Assembly (NCBI GenBank): GCA_003223215.1
Contig: QHYH01000164.1
Location: forward strand, 1 to 40,385
Reading direction: 5' to 3'
DNA: 40,385 nucleotides
DNA from: Acidobacteriota bacterium
GTDB taxonomy: Bacteria; Acidobacteriota; Terriglobia; Acidiferrales; UBA7541
The notes beneath the pieces are model-generated. The model was not told where the DNA came from, ran no database searches, and saw nothing but the letters and a program-made list of their open reading frames with translations. A program made the translations under genes and the position numbers. Positions 9,300 to 18,132 of the stretch are shown in pieces. Position 1 is the first letter of the stretch, and each line of letters opens with the position of its first letter.

Positions 9300-12200
9300 T
9301 AAGGCTGCGGCCGCTCCGGTTGTGGTTGTGGCTGCGGTTGCGGCTGCGGTTGTTGTTGAAGCGGCGGCTGCTGCAGCGGCGGTTGCGGTTGAGGTTGCGG
9401 TGGTTGCGGCAATGTCGGTGCCGGAGTCCCGCGAGGTCCGGGAGCGAACCCGCCGGCGGGTTCGCCGCGGCCTGCGTAGATGGTCCGCGTGAGATGATCT
9501 GCCAGCCGCAGTCTGCGGGGAGTAACCACAATAAGCAACTCCGAGTCTTCGCTGGATCTGCTCCTCGAGCCGAATGCATATCCTAGGCCAGGGATCGGCG
9601 CGAAACCGGGCAGGCCCGCGATGGAACGCGTTTCCTCCCTATCCGCCATACCGTTAATCAGAGTCGGCTCGTTTTCTTTCACGCGCACGGTTTGCGACAA
9701 CGTGCGATTCGAAAGGATGGGGATGCCGTTGACGCTCGTGCCGGAAAGCGCGCGAATCTCGAATTCCAGTTGCAGGGTTACCTCGCCGTCGGGATGAAGC
9801 GTGGGCGTAGCTTTGATCTTCAAGCCGAGGTCAATATACTCCGAGGCGGGATAAGGCTGTTGCGCAACTCCAGGCGCCACGCCGGAGGAAAACAGGCTCG
9901 CCGGACTCAGAACCACGGTGACGTCGCCCGCAGCCCCCGAGACATTATTGGTGATCGCCACATCAGGAAATCCTCCCGCCGCGAAGGTGTCTGCGACGAT
10001 GGCGGTAGGGGTGGAACCGGTGGGACCGGCGGGAGGCTCGAAGGCTTGGCTGAACAGCCCTCCCGAAAGGCCCACAAAGACCCGGAACGTATTGGCTCCT
10101 CCGTTTGTCACCGCCATATCCGGGAGGCCATCCTGATTGAAGTCCGCGATGGCGACCCCGGTGGGAGACGCCCCGGTTTGCAGCAGCGGGGCTGGTCCAG
10201 GCGCAAAGCTGGCGTCCCCATTGTTGAGAAAAATGCTGACCGCGTCATCGGTTTGATTCACCACGGCAAGGTCCGGCTTTGCGTCGCGATTCAAATCGCC
10301 GGCGGCGATCGCCACCGGGCCATTGCCCGACGATATGGGCGAACCGGTAGCTTCAGAAAAGGCGCCGTCACCATGCCCCAAAAGAATGGCCACGTTGTTG
10401 GTGGTTTGATTTACGATGGCTAGGTCCTCGTTCCCATCCGAGTTAAAGTCATTCGTCACCATGGCCACCGGGCCTCGCTCGCTTGCGGTAAACGGCGTCA
10501 AAGTAAACTGCTTTTGTGCGGTCAAGGGAGCAGTGCTTGAGTCTGTGACCGCCACCGTAAAGGTGAAACTTGTCCCCGCGGTGGTGGCCACGGGAGCTCC
10601 CGTAATTTCGCCGGTCTTTGCGTTCAGGCTCAGGCCAGCAGGCAATGCCCCGGAGGAAAGGCCCCAGGTAAGCGGGACGGTTCCTCCGCTAACCGTCAGA
10701 ATCTGGTGGTAAGGGGTCCCGACACTTCCGTTGGGAAGGCCGGCCGTGGAAATAGCAAACGCCGAAGGTGTCGTATTGATGGAGATGCTGAGCGCGGTGG
10801 TAACGGAATTCGGAGGGCTGGCGGAATCCGTGGCCTTCACGGTGATCGGCGAAGTTCCCGCGGCTGTGGGTGTGCCTGTGATGGCGCCGGTCGTGGGATT
10901 CAGAGTCAGGCCCGCCGGGAGCGTCCCGGTTGCAAGGGTCCAGGTGATTGCTCCGGTTCCTCCGGTTGATCGCAATGCGGCGGTGTAAGCGGCATTCAAG
11001 ACGCCATCGGGCAGCGTCGTGGTGCTGATCATAAGTTGCCGCGCGAAAACAAAAGGAGAATTCGTCGCAGCCGTAAATTTGCCGGTGCCGTCACCAAGAA
11101 AAATGGAAATGGAGTCATCACCCTCGTTGGCCACAGCGAAATCCTGGTGACCATCGCCGTTGAAGTCTCCCGTGGTAATCGCAGTGGGGTTGAAGCCCAC
11201 GCGAATCGAGACGGGTTTCTGAAACGTGCCATCGCAGTTGCTGAGGAGCACGTTCACGGCGTTCGCAAGCGGATCACTGGCGACCAGGTCATGGCATCCG
11301 CTGCCGGTGAATGTCGCCGAAGCGATTCCGGGAAGGGTCGCCGGCGCTGCGCTGCGCGGAGTTCCCAGCGTAATGGGAGAACCGGTGGCTTGCGAAAACG
11401 TGCCCTGATTGCCGTTCTGATTCAGCAGAACCGTAACCGAGTTGTCGATTTCGTTCACGACCGCCAGGTCAAGGAAACCGTTATTCAAAAAATCTGCGGT
11501 CACCAAAGCGACCGGGCCGGTCCCGGCGGGATAAGAAGTGCTGGGGAAGGGATTGCTCGCTCCGCCTGGATTGGGCGTAAAGGTTGGACTCCCCAGGCTG
11601 CCGGAAAGTAAGGAGAGCGTGACGGGAAAGCGCTCGCCCACGAAAAAAGTGGCTGGCTTGCCGTCTTGGGCGCGCAAAAGAACCTGGCGGCCGCTCTGGA
11701 CCAGCGAGAGCGCCTCGGAGAAGTCGGCGGCGGCCGCCGGAAGAGTCAGGAGGAACGTGGATTTGCCGCCTCCGACCGCAACGAGCGGAGGAATCAGAGA
11801 ACTGATGGACGTCGACCCCCCGGTGGCCGCGCCTCCAAAGATTCCCGCGAGAAGCGTTTCGAGCGCCGACAGATCGTTTGCCTGTCTCAATTGGTTGATC
11901 AGGTTGGTTGGAAGCATGATTAACCTTGCACTGGTGGGTGGCTCGATACCGAGTTTCGTCGCGGCGCTGCGATCGACCTCCAGCAGCTCGATCTCAAGCA
12001 TCAATTCCCCGCGAGCCCTCTCGATCTGCTGAAGGAGCGCGCTGGCGAGAGCCAGCCGCTGCGGAGTAGCGCGCATAGTCATGCTGTGGCTGCGGGGGTC
12101 TAGATTCATGTGCAGGGAGCCCGTGATCTCGCGCAGGATGCGCAAAACCTCCGTAGCCTCCTCGGCGCTGACGGCGGAAGAAAGTGGAAAAGTCTGCTCC

Positions 12201-12940
12201 GCTTCCAAATCATATTCGCGGTGTTTTTCCGGCGTGTCCGCAGCCACAAACATCAGCGTAGCGTTCACCGGGCGCCAGAAGGTTTCCGTCTCCGCGGCGA
12301 GGACGGTAACGGCGTTCGTGAAATCCACATCGTTGAGGTTTAAGCGCACGTTCCTGATAATCAGATCGGGGTCGAAGGAGACGCGCAGGCCGAAAATTCC
12401 GGCCAGTTGCTCGTAAACGGTTCTGGTGTCCCCTCGCAAGTCGAGGTTGCGCTTCCCTGCCTGCGGTCTCAATCGGGGCAAGTCGGGAATTTCCGAGACA
12501 GCTTTTGGCTCGGTTTCATCTGCCATGCTTTTGATTTGCCGCAAGCGCTCCATGACGTCCGGGTTGCTGGGGTCAATCGCCAGCGCAGCGGCAAGATCTT
12601 CGGTTGCTTGCTCTAAGCGGCCGGCTATCGCATCCCGCTCCGCCTCATCCGCGTAAGACCGCACCAGCTTCGAGCGCAGCCCTGCGGCGCGCTCGGCAAA
12701 GGCGATCTCCTTAGGCGCATAGTGTGCGGCTTCCTCATAGGCGGCCAAGGCGTCTTCCAAGTGCCCGGCGGCTTCCGCTTTTTCACCCTGCTCGGCGGCT
12801 TTGCGCGCGCGCTTCGGGTCCGGCCGCACCCGCTCGGCTGGCGCTTGGGCAGCGGGAGGCTGCGATTGAGCGAAGGAGAGTTGTGAAAACAGAACTAGGC
12901 TCGAGAGCGTCAAGGACGAGGCTTGGCGAAGGGTGGCCAT
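9299..12940 (-). CDS. Secretin-like outer-membrane protein with inserted FG-GAP propeller and Ig-like domains
   Basis: The product is about 1213 aa with a signal peptide (LTLSSLVLFSQLSFA). TPR-like helices lie at about 45-140, and an STN/secretin N-type domain at about 163-250. The first part of the secretin core follows at about 256-450 (LMLEIELLEVDRSAATKLGI, FFVGERFPVTLSLLSGS). Then comes a 570-residue insertion. FG-GAP/VCBS-type repeats 1-3 lie at about 472-634 (for example DFNGDGHQDFAVAN), two putative-Ig (He_PIG) domains at about 639-814, and repeats 4-7 at about 824-1018 (DFNSDGNEDLAIVN and similar). The secretin core resumes at about 1033-1146 (IDLGLKIKATPTLHPDGEV ... ELLIVVTPRRLR). 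A Pro/Gln tail ends it. The start at 12940 has no clear Shine-Dalgarno. The family forms gated outer-membrane pores of type II/IV systems; the partner system is not visible here. Confidence 0.8.
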   Translation of the reverse strand: MATLRQASSLTLSSLVLFSQLSFAQSQPPAAQAPAERVRPDPKRARKAAEQGEKAEAAGHLEDALAAYEEAAHYAPKEIAFAERAAGLRSKLVRSYADEAERDAIAGRLEQATEDLAAALAIDPSNPDVMERLRQIKSMADETEPKAVSEIPDLPRLRPQAGKRNLDLRGDTRTVYEQLAGIFGLRVSFDPDLIIRNVRLNLNDVDFTNAVTVLAAETETFWRPVNATLMFVAADTPEKHREYDLEAEQTFPLSSAVSAEEATEVLRILREITGSLHMNLDPRSHSMTMRATPQRLALASALLQQIERARGELMLEIELLEVDRSAATKLGIEPPTSARLIMLPTNLINQLRQANDLSALETLLAGIFGGAATGGSTSISSLIPPLVAVGGGKSTFLLTLPAAAADFSEALSLVQSGRQVLLRAQDGKPATFFVGERFPVTLSLLSGSLGSPTFTPNPGGASNPFPSTSYPAGTGPVALVTADFLNNGFLDLAVVNEIDNSVTVLLNQNGNQGTFSQATGSPITLGTPRSAAPATLPGIASATFTGSGCHDLVASDPLANAVNVLLSNCDGTFQKPVSIRVGFNPTAITTGDFNGDGHQDFAVANEGDDSISIFLGDGTGKFTAATNSPFVFARQLMISTTTLPDGVLNAAYTAALRSTGGTGAITWTLATGTLPAGLTLNPTTGAITGTPTAAGTSPITVKATDSASPPNSVTTALSISINTTPSAFAISTAGLPNGSVGTPYHQILTVSGGTVPLTWGLSSGALPAGLSLNAKTGEITGAPVATTAGTSFTFTVAVTDSSTAPLTAQKQFTLTPFTASERGPVAMVTNDFNSDGNEDLAIVNQTTNNVAILLGHGDGAFSEATGSPISSGNGPVAIAAGDLNRDAKPDLAVVNQTDDAVSIFLNNGDASFAPGPAPLLQTGASPTGVAIADFNQDGLPDMAVTNGGANTFRVFVGLSGGLFSQAFEPPAGPTGSTPTAIVADTFAAGGFPDVAITNNVSGAAGDVTVVLSPASLFSSGVAPGVAQQPYPASEYIDLGLKIKATPTLHPDGEVTLQLEFEIRALSGTSVNGIPILSNRTLSQTVRVKENEPTLINGMADREETRSIAGLPGFAPIPGLGYAFGSRSRSSEDSELLIVVTPRRLRLADHLTRTIYAGRGEPAGGFAPGPRGTPAPTLPQPPQPQPQPPLQQPPLQQQPQPQPQPQPQPERPQP

Positions 12941-12977
12941 GTGCAAGAAACAGAATAACCTATTCCGCCCTGGCGGA

Positions 12978-13000
12978 AACCGGACCGAATTAGTCCGGTT
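12978..13000. promoter_or_regulatory. Candidate operator: perfect 8-bp inverted repeat upstream of the iron operon
   Basis: The arms AACCGGAC (12978-12985) and GTCCGGTT (12993-13000) are perfect and have a 7-nt centre. The half-site GTCCGG recurs at 13011-13016, 18 bp further on. The right arm overlaps the -35 box of the likely promoter of the FTR1 gene. It lies in the divergent spacer between the secretin and iron genes, so it could affect both. Confidence 0.5.
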
Positions 13001-13028
13001 GACCTGAAAGGTCCGGCTAAGGTAAACT
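12999..13028 (+). promoter_or_regulatory. Likely promoter of the iron-uptake operon
   Basis: A -35 box TTGACC (12999-13004) and a -10 box TAAACT (13023-13028) are separated by 18 nt. The -35 is 5/6 and the -10 is 4/6 to consensus. The start would be near 13035, about 40 nt before the GTG of the FTR1 gene. Palindromes overlap both sides of this site. Confidence 0.4.
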
Positions 13029-13037
13029 CGGATTTGT

Positions 13038-13058
13038 AGTTGCAAGTTACTTACAACT
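13038..13058. promoter_or_regulatory. Candidate operator: 21-bp palindrome before the FTR1 start
   Basis: The half-sites AGTTGCAAGT (13038-13047) and ACTTACAACT (13049-13058) are reverse complements at 9 of 10 positions around a single central T. The size and symmetry match what a dimeric winged-helix repressor such as a DtxR-family protein binds. The sequence does not match the DtxR/IdeR consensus known from Actinobacteria. It ends 18 nt before the FTR1 start codon, at the expected transcription start. Confidence 0.45.
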
Positions 13059-13076
13059 GGACAGACTGGATCATCC

Positions 13077-14339
13077 GTGCTTTCCGCATTTCTTGTCGCG
13101 CTTCGCGAAGGGGTCGAAGCGGCCCTGGTCGTCGGCATCATCCTGGTCTATCTCTCCCGCACTGGCCGCACCCACCTGACGCGCTTCGTCTGGTATGGTG
13201 TCGCAGCGGCCGCTGCTCTGAGCCTGGCTGTGGCCGTGGGGCTGGAGCGCTGGCGCATCAGCGAAGACGGCATCGAGGGGCTGATGCTGCTGGTAGCCTC
13301 GGTCTTCGTTGTTACGATGATAGTATGGATGAACCGCGTTGCGCGCCACCTGCGAAAAGAAATTGAGGAAAAAGTAGAGTGCTACGTCGAGCGGCCGGGG
13401 AACGCCGCGGGGTGGGGGATCTTTCTCTTCGTCTTTCTTATGGTTCTGCGCGAAGGCGCAGAACTGGCGCTAATCCTGCGCGCCGTGCAGCTCTCGACAG
13501 CAGGCCTCGAGACCTGGATTGGGACCATCGCCGGGATCGGCGCGGCGGTTGCCGTCGGGCTGTTCTTTTTCAAGGGCACGCTGCGCATTCCGTTGCAGCG
13601 GTTTTTCGCCGCCACGAGCGTCATCCTGGTGCTCGTCGCGTTCCAGCTGGCGCTGACCGGCTTGCACGAATTGAGCGAAGCGCTCTGGCTGCCTTCCAGC
13701 AAGGCGGAGATGGCCATTCTTGGTCCCATCGTGCGCAACGACCTTTTCTTTTTCGTTTTCATTTTTGGCGCGGCGATCCTGCTGATTTTGCGGGAATGGC
13801 AGGCGGCTTCTCACGCCAAGGCCGCAGCGGGGTCCCTGAATGCCGCAGAAAAGCGCCTGCTCAAATCGCAGAACCGCCGCCAGCGCCGCTGGATGATTGC
13901 TGCGGCAACGGCGTCTCTGACGGTCATTCTCGTTTTGACCGCAGATTTCATTTACGCGCGAGCAAATTCCGCCGCGCCGGCGGCCCAGGCGATTGATCCC
14001 GTCGGCAGCATCGTGCGCGTGCCCGTGAGCCAAGCGCAGGACGGCGCCCTGCACCTTTTCACCGTGAACGCAGGGAGCCAATCGCTGCGGTTCATGATCA
14101 TCAAAAAGCCCAATGGCTGGGGCGTGGCCCTGGATGCCTGCCGGATTTGCGGCGCGGAAGGCTACCGCCAGGACGGCCAGAACGTCGTCTGCCGCCACTG
14201 CGCTTCGGCGATTTTCATTCCCTCGATTGGCGATCAGGGAGGCTGCAATCCCATCGGCGTGCCCGCGCGCCTGGATGGAGGAGACATCGTGATCGACATT
14301 TCCGGGCTCGCCGAAAAGTCCAAGGAGATTCCCCGGTAG
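13077..14339 (+). CDS. FTR1-type iron permease fused to DUF2318
   Basis: This is an inner-membrane iron transporter of 420 aa. The N-terminal 290 residues are an FTR1 permease with both iron-binding REGxE motifs: REGVEAAL (residues about 10-17) and REGAELAL (about 125-132). About seven membrane helices are visible, the last just before the domain junction. The C-terminal 110 residues are a DUF2318 domain on the far side of the membrane, with CRIC, CRHC and a further Cys in GGCNPIGVP, a likely metal or redox site. Fused FTR1-DUF2318 proteins are known from the P19/FetM type iron-uptake systems of proteobacteria. No P19 gene is present nearby. The start is GTG with a weak ribosome site. It heads the operon, 39 nt before the first permease gene. 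Confidence 0.85.
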   Translation: MLSAFLVALREGVEAALVVGIILVYLSRTGRTHLTRFVWYGVAAAAALSLAVAVGLERWRISEDGIEGLMLLVASVFVVTMIVWMNRVARHLRKEIEEKVECYVERPGNAAGWGIFLFVFLMVLREGAELALILRAVQLSTAGLETWIGTIAGIGAAVAVGLFFFKGTLRIPLQRFFAATSVILVLVAFQLALTGLHELSEALWLPSSKAEMAILGPIVRNDLFFFVFIFGAAILLILREWQAASHAKAAAGSLNAAEKRLLKSQNRRQRRWMIAAATASLTVILVLTADFIYARANSAAPAAQAIDPVGSIVRVPVSQAQDGALHLFTVNAGSQSLRFMIIKKPNGWGVALDACRICGAEGYRQDGQNVVCRHCASAIFIPSIGDQGGCNPIGVPARLDGGDIVIDISGLAEKSKEIPR

Positions 14340-14378
14340 GCGCGAGTTAGCGCCTTCGATGGGCGACAACTAAATGCC

Positions 14379-15695
14379 ATGTTCCTGAGACTCGTAGCCG
14401 ATTCCTTCGGGCGGCGTCCGCGGCACAAGCTGCTGACCGGCGCGGCCCTGGCTCTCGGCATGGGCGTAGTTACGGCCGCGCTTGGTGTGGCGCTCGACGT
14501 CGGCGACCGCTTAGCCAAGGAATTCCGGAGCCTGGGCGCCAATCTGGTGGTCACGCCCACGGCCGATTCCCTGCCCCTCGAGATTGGCGGCGTGGACTAT
14601 CGGCCGGTGAATGCGGGAGCCTACCTGCCCGAGGCCGACCTGCCAAAACTCAAGACCATTTTTTGGCACAACAACATCATGGGCTTTGCGCCCATCCTCG
14701 AGGTCCGGGGTGAGGCTCGGCCGTTTGTGCTGAACGATTCGGTTCATCAGCCCGGGAATTGGGTCGAGAACGTTCCTATCGTCGGGACGTGGGCAGACCA
14801 TGCCGTTCCGTTGCCGGAGGGCGGAGAATTTCGCACCGGAGTTGCCAAGACGAACCCGTGGTGGCAAATCGCCGGCCGCTGGTTTTCCGAAGGTGCCAAG
14901 GAATGTGTGGTCGGAGCCGCATTCGCAAAGGAGCATCGCGTCCATATTGCCGACTCGGTTTCGTTGGCTAGTGGCGACGTGACGATCATTCCCGCCCCGC
15001 TCACAGTCACGGGGATACTCGCTTCCGGTGGTCCTGAGGAGGCCTCGATCGTGGTCCCGCTTTCCTACGCGCAATCGCTTGCGCGCAAGCCAGGAGAATA
15101 CCGCAAGTTGTACGTCTCCGCTCTGACCAAGCCAGAAGACGCCTTTGCGCGCAAAGACCCCAAGAGCATGACGCCGGCCGAATTCGACCGCTGGTACTGC
15201 ACGCCCTACATTTCTTCGATTGCTCTCCAAATCAGCGAGCAATTGCCGGGGACGGACGTACGCGTAATCAGGCGTGTTGCGGAAGGCGAAGGCCAGATTC
15301 TCACGCACGTGGTGATGCTGCTTTGGCTGGTCACTCTCGCGGCCATGCTCGCCGCGGCCTTGGCCGTGGGCGCTTGTTCGGCCGCTTCCGTGATCGAGCG
15401 GCAAGTGGAGATTGGCTTGATGAAGGCGCTGGGAGCGGGTTCCGCGACGGTTGCCTTCTTGCTCGCGGCGGAGCAGCTCCTGCTCGCGTTTGTGGGCGGA
15501 GGGATTGGTTACGCCCTGGGAATCGTTTTGGCGCGCCTGGTGGGTGAAAGGATCTTCGGCGCTGCGCCGGAGCCGACCCTGCTGGTTTTTCTGGTTGTGA
15601 TTGGGATCGCGGCCACGGTGACGCTTCTCGGCAGCGCCATTCCCCTTCGACGCGCCTCGCGCATCGAGCCCGCGCCCATCTTGCGAGGCGAGTGA
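14379..15695 (+). CDS. FtsX/MacB-type ABC transporter permease, iron-uptake operon
   Basis: The 438-aa inner-membrane permease has one N-terminal helix (KLLTGAALALGMGVVTAALG), a large periplasmic domain at about residues 45-300, and three C-terminal helices ending in the FtsX-type motif IPLRRASRIEPAPILRGE. It includes VIERQVEIGLMKALGAG, the conserved cytoplasmic loop that contacts the ATPase. Equivalent paired FtsX-like permeases accompany FTR1-DUF2318 proteins in Campylobacter jejuni (the p19 locus), which is the basis for assigning it to iron uptake. Its stop overlaps the start of the next gene by 4 bp (ATGA), indicating translational coupling. Confidence 0.8.
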   Translation: MFLRLVADSFGRRPRHKLLTGAALALGMGVVTAALGVALDVGDRLAKEFRSLGANLVVTPTADSLPLEIGGVDYRPVNAGAYLPEADLPKLKTIFWHNNIMGFAPILEVRGEARPFVLNDSVHQPGNWVENVPIVGTWADHAVPLPEGGEFRTGVAKTNPWWQIAGRWFSEGAKECVVGAAFAKEHRVHIADSVSLASGDVTIIPAPLTVTGILASGGPEEASIVVPLSYAQSLARKPGEYRKLYVSALTKPEDAFARKDPKSMTPAEFDRWYCTPYISSIALQISEQLPGTDVRVIRRVAEGEGQILTHVVMLLWLVTLAAMLAAALAVGACSAASVIERQVEIGLMKALGAGSATVAFLLAAEQLLLAFVGGGIGYALGIVLARLVGERIFGAAPEPTLLVFLVVIGIAATVTLLGSAIPLRRASRIEPAPILRGE

Positions 15696-16858
15696 TGACC
15701 GAACTTCGCGATACCAATCGAGCGATGTTCTGGCGTATCCTTCGGCGTCTGCTCGGAGCCAACCGCGGCCGGATGTTCGTCATGCTGCTCGCGCTCGGAG
15801 CCGGCGCTGCCGTCACCGCCGCTCTTCTTAATTTGCAAGTCGATGCCAAGCGCCGCCTTACCACCGAATTCCGCGCCTTCGGCCCAAACGTAGTGATCGT
15901 TCCGAAAGGTTCTTTGTCGTCAAGCTCCGCGACGCTGTCGCAGTCGATCATCCATTCCGTGCCCGCGAATGTTCCTAGCGGCCGCGTGACCGCAATGTCC
16001 GCTCTCTACATGGTCGCCAGCGTTTCGGTTCCTCCGCCCGGAAAATCTGCTTCTGCCGTTGTCGCGGGAATCTATCCGCTAGCGTTTATAACCGCTTATC
16101 CTTCGGCCCGTCCGAACCAAGCGGCCCCCTCCTCAGAAAACGTATGCGTTGCCGGAGTGCGGTTCGCAAAAGAAGTTGGCGTTGAGTCGCATGCAGAACT
16201 CGTTGTGGCCAGCGGCGACCGCCGCGAGTCGTGCCGTGTTGCCAGCTTTCGCCAGACCGGCGGACCGGAAGACAACCGTCTCGAGATCGACTTGCGAGCG
16301 GCACAGCGCTTGGCCGATCTGCCGGATCGTGTCAGCATGATCGAGTTAACCGTGCCAGGCACGCCCGCCGAAATCCAAAATTACATCGCCGATCTTCAGA
16401 GGCGAATCCCTGATGCAGAAGTGCGCCCCGTCCGGCAATTTACGGAAGGCGAAGCCAAAATTTACAACCGCATCAGCGGCCTGCTGACCGCCACCGTGGG
16501 CATCGTGCTGCTGTTGACCGCGCTGTGCGTCATGGCCGCTATGACCAACGTAGCCATTGAGCGCAGGATGGACGTTGGCTTGATGAAAGCCATTGGCGGG
16601 GCGACGCGGCGCGTCGTGCGGCTGTTCCTTGCGGAAGCGGCGCTGCTCGGCCTTGCCGGCGGGGTGATCGGCGCAGCGCTCGGGATTCTGCTCTCTATCG
16701 GTCTGGGCAAAGCCGTTTTTGGCGTGGCGGCGCGGCCGCGCCTGATTGTGTATCCTGTAGCTGTGGGTTTGACGGTGCTGGTGGCGATTCTGAGCGCCTT
16801 CCCGTTGCGGCGGCTGGCAAGCATCCGCCCGGCATCGGTGTTCCGAGGTGAAGCGTGA
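15692..16858 (+). CDS. Second FtsX/MacB-type ABC transporter permease, iron-uptake operon
   Basis: This 388-aa permease has the same architecture as its neighbour: an N-terminal helix (MFVMLLALGAGAAVTAALLN), a periplasmic domain, and three C-terminal helices. It carries ERRMDVGLMKAIGGATRRVV and the end motif FPLRRLASIRPASVFRGE. The two permeases are clearly paralogues of different size and probably form a heterodimer served by the downstream ATPase. The gene overlaps the preceding gene by ATGA and the following one by GTGA, so all three are translationally coupled in one operon. Confidence 0.8.
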   Translation: MMTELRDTNRAMFWRILRRLLGANRGRMFVMLLALGAGAAVTAALLNLQVDAKRRLTTEFRAFGPNVVIVPKGSLSSSSATLSQSIIHSVPANVPSGRVTAMSALYMVASVSVPPPGKSASAVVAGIYPLAFITAYPSARPNQAAPSSENVCVAGVRFAKEVGVESHAELVVASGDRRESCRVASFRQTGGPEDNRLEIDLRAAQRLADLPDRVSMIELTVPGTPAEIQNYIADLQRRIPDAEVRPVRQFTEGEAKIYNRISGLLTATVGIVLLLTALCVMAAMTNVAIERRMDVGLMKAIGGATRRVVRLFLAEAALLGLAGGVIGAALGILLSIGLGKAVFGVAARPRLIVYPVAVGLTVLVAILSAFPLRRLASIRPASVFRGEA

Positions 16859-18066
16859 GTGTGGTTGCTCCGGTTCAATTGCAGCCGCGGGCTGCGGCGC
16901 AGCAGGTGGTCATCGACAATCTGATCAAGCAGTACGGCTCCTTGCGCGCGCTCAACGGCGTCAGCTTCGCAGTGAACGGCGGGGAATGGGTTGCTCTGAT
17001 GGGGCCTTCCGGGTCGGGGAAAACCACGCTCATCAACATTCTCGGCGGGTTGGACACGCTGAGCAGCGGGCGCGTGATCGTCGACGGCGTGGATCTGGCG
17101 AAGCTCAGCGAAAACGACTTGGTTCGCTACCGTGCGGAAAAAGTGGGTTTCGTTTTCCAGCAATTTCATCTCGTGCCGTATCTCACGGCGCTGGAAAACG
17201 TGATGCTGGCTCAGTATTTTCACAGCGTCACGGACGAAAAAGAGGCCGAAGAGGCGCTGAAGCGCGTCGGTCTCGGCGACCGCCTGACGCATTTGCCAGC
17301 GCAGCTTTCCGGCGGCGAACAGCAGCGCGTGGCCATTGCGCGAGCATTAATCAACCAGCCGAAGCTCATTCTTGCCGACGAACCTACCGGCAATCTCGAC
17401 GAAGCCAACGAACGAATCGTCATCGAAATCTTCCGCAAGCTGCACCATGCGGGTCACACCATCTTGATGGTCACGCACGACCCGGACATCGCGCGGCAAG
17501 CCGACCGCCGCATTGAACTCGCTCATGGCCACTTGCATTTTGACTCCGCGGTGCATGGCCCGAGCCAACCGCTTAACTGCCCCTTGGTGGACACGCCCGA
17601 CTGCTGCCAGTCCGTCTGGACCGACGACGAAATTCGCTTCGACCACTTGCTGGAACAAATTTGGGTTTGCGGCGAGGAGGGGAAACCCGCGCAGCTGGAA
17701 CGACTGCGCGCCACGGGGGCCTCGGGGAAACCTTCGACGGTGGCCGAAGAGTCTGCCTCCCGCGTTCTTTCGCGCATGGCGGATCTCGATTTGGTTGCGT
17801 TGCACGATGGGGAGGCGCAGCTTACTCCCGCGGGGAGCCAGCGGGCGCGCGACGTAGTGCGCCGCCATCGCTTGGCGGAACGTTTGTTCAAAGACACTTT
17901 TGCCGTCGACGAAACCGAAGCGCGCACTCAGGCATGCCGGTTCGAACACATCATCAGCCCCGAGCTTGACGCGCGCATTTGCACGTTTCTCGGGCATCCC
18001 AAGACCTGTCCGCACGGCAACCCCATTCCACCAGGCGATTGCTGCGACGGTAAGCGCAAGTCTTGA
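16855..18066 (+). CDS. ABC ATPase fused to a DtxR/IdeR-like metal-responsive repressor module
   Basis: The 403-aa product has two parts. Residues about 18-230 are a MacB/LolD-type ATPase: Walker [10 protein letters not shown] (50-58), Q-loop [11 protein letters not shown], signature [15 protein letters not shown] (about 152), Walker [13 protein letters not shown] (about 171) and H-loop VTHD. Residues about 258-403 resemble a DtxR-family regulator: a winged-helix part ([20 protein letters not shown]), then RRHRLAERL and ACRFEH, ending in CPHGNPIP and a CC pair. H338, E342, C361, E364 and H365 match DtxR H79, E83, C102, E105 and H106 with identical spacing. The residue at the H98 position is Arg, and a His (264) sits where DtxR has Met10. 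Whether the module binds DNA or only senses metal is not decidable here. Confidence 0.82.
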   Translation: MSVVAPVQLQPRAAAQQVVIDNLIKQYGSLRALNGVSFAVNGGEWVALMGPSGSGKTTLINILGGLDTLSSGRVIVDGVDLAKLSENDLVRYRAEKVGFVFQQFHLVPYLTALENVMLAQYFHSVTDEKEAEEALKRVGLGDRLTHLPAQLSGGEQQRVAIARALINQPKLILADEPTGNLDEANERIVIEIFRKLHHAGHTILMVTHDPDIARQADRRIELAHGHLHFDSAVHGPSQPLNCPLVDTPDCCQSVWTDDEIRFDHLLEQIWVCGEEGKPAQLERLRATGASGKPSTVAEESASRVLSRMADLDLVALHDGEAQLTPAGSQRARDVVRRHRLAERLFKDTFAVDETEARTQACRFEHIISPELDARICTFLGHPKTCPHGNPIPPGDCCDGKRKS

Positions 18067-18132
18067 CCGGTGAATCGGCGAAACCCAAGATTTTGGTCAC
18101 GAACGAAGAACTGGCCAGGGTAAGCTTCCACC

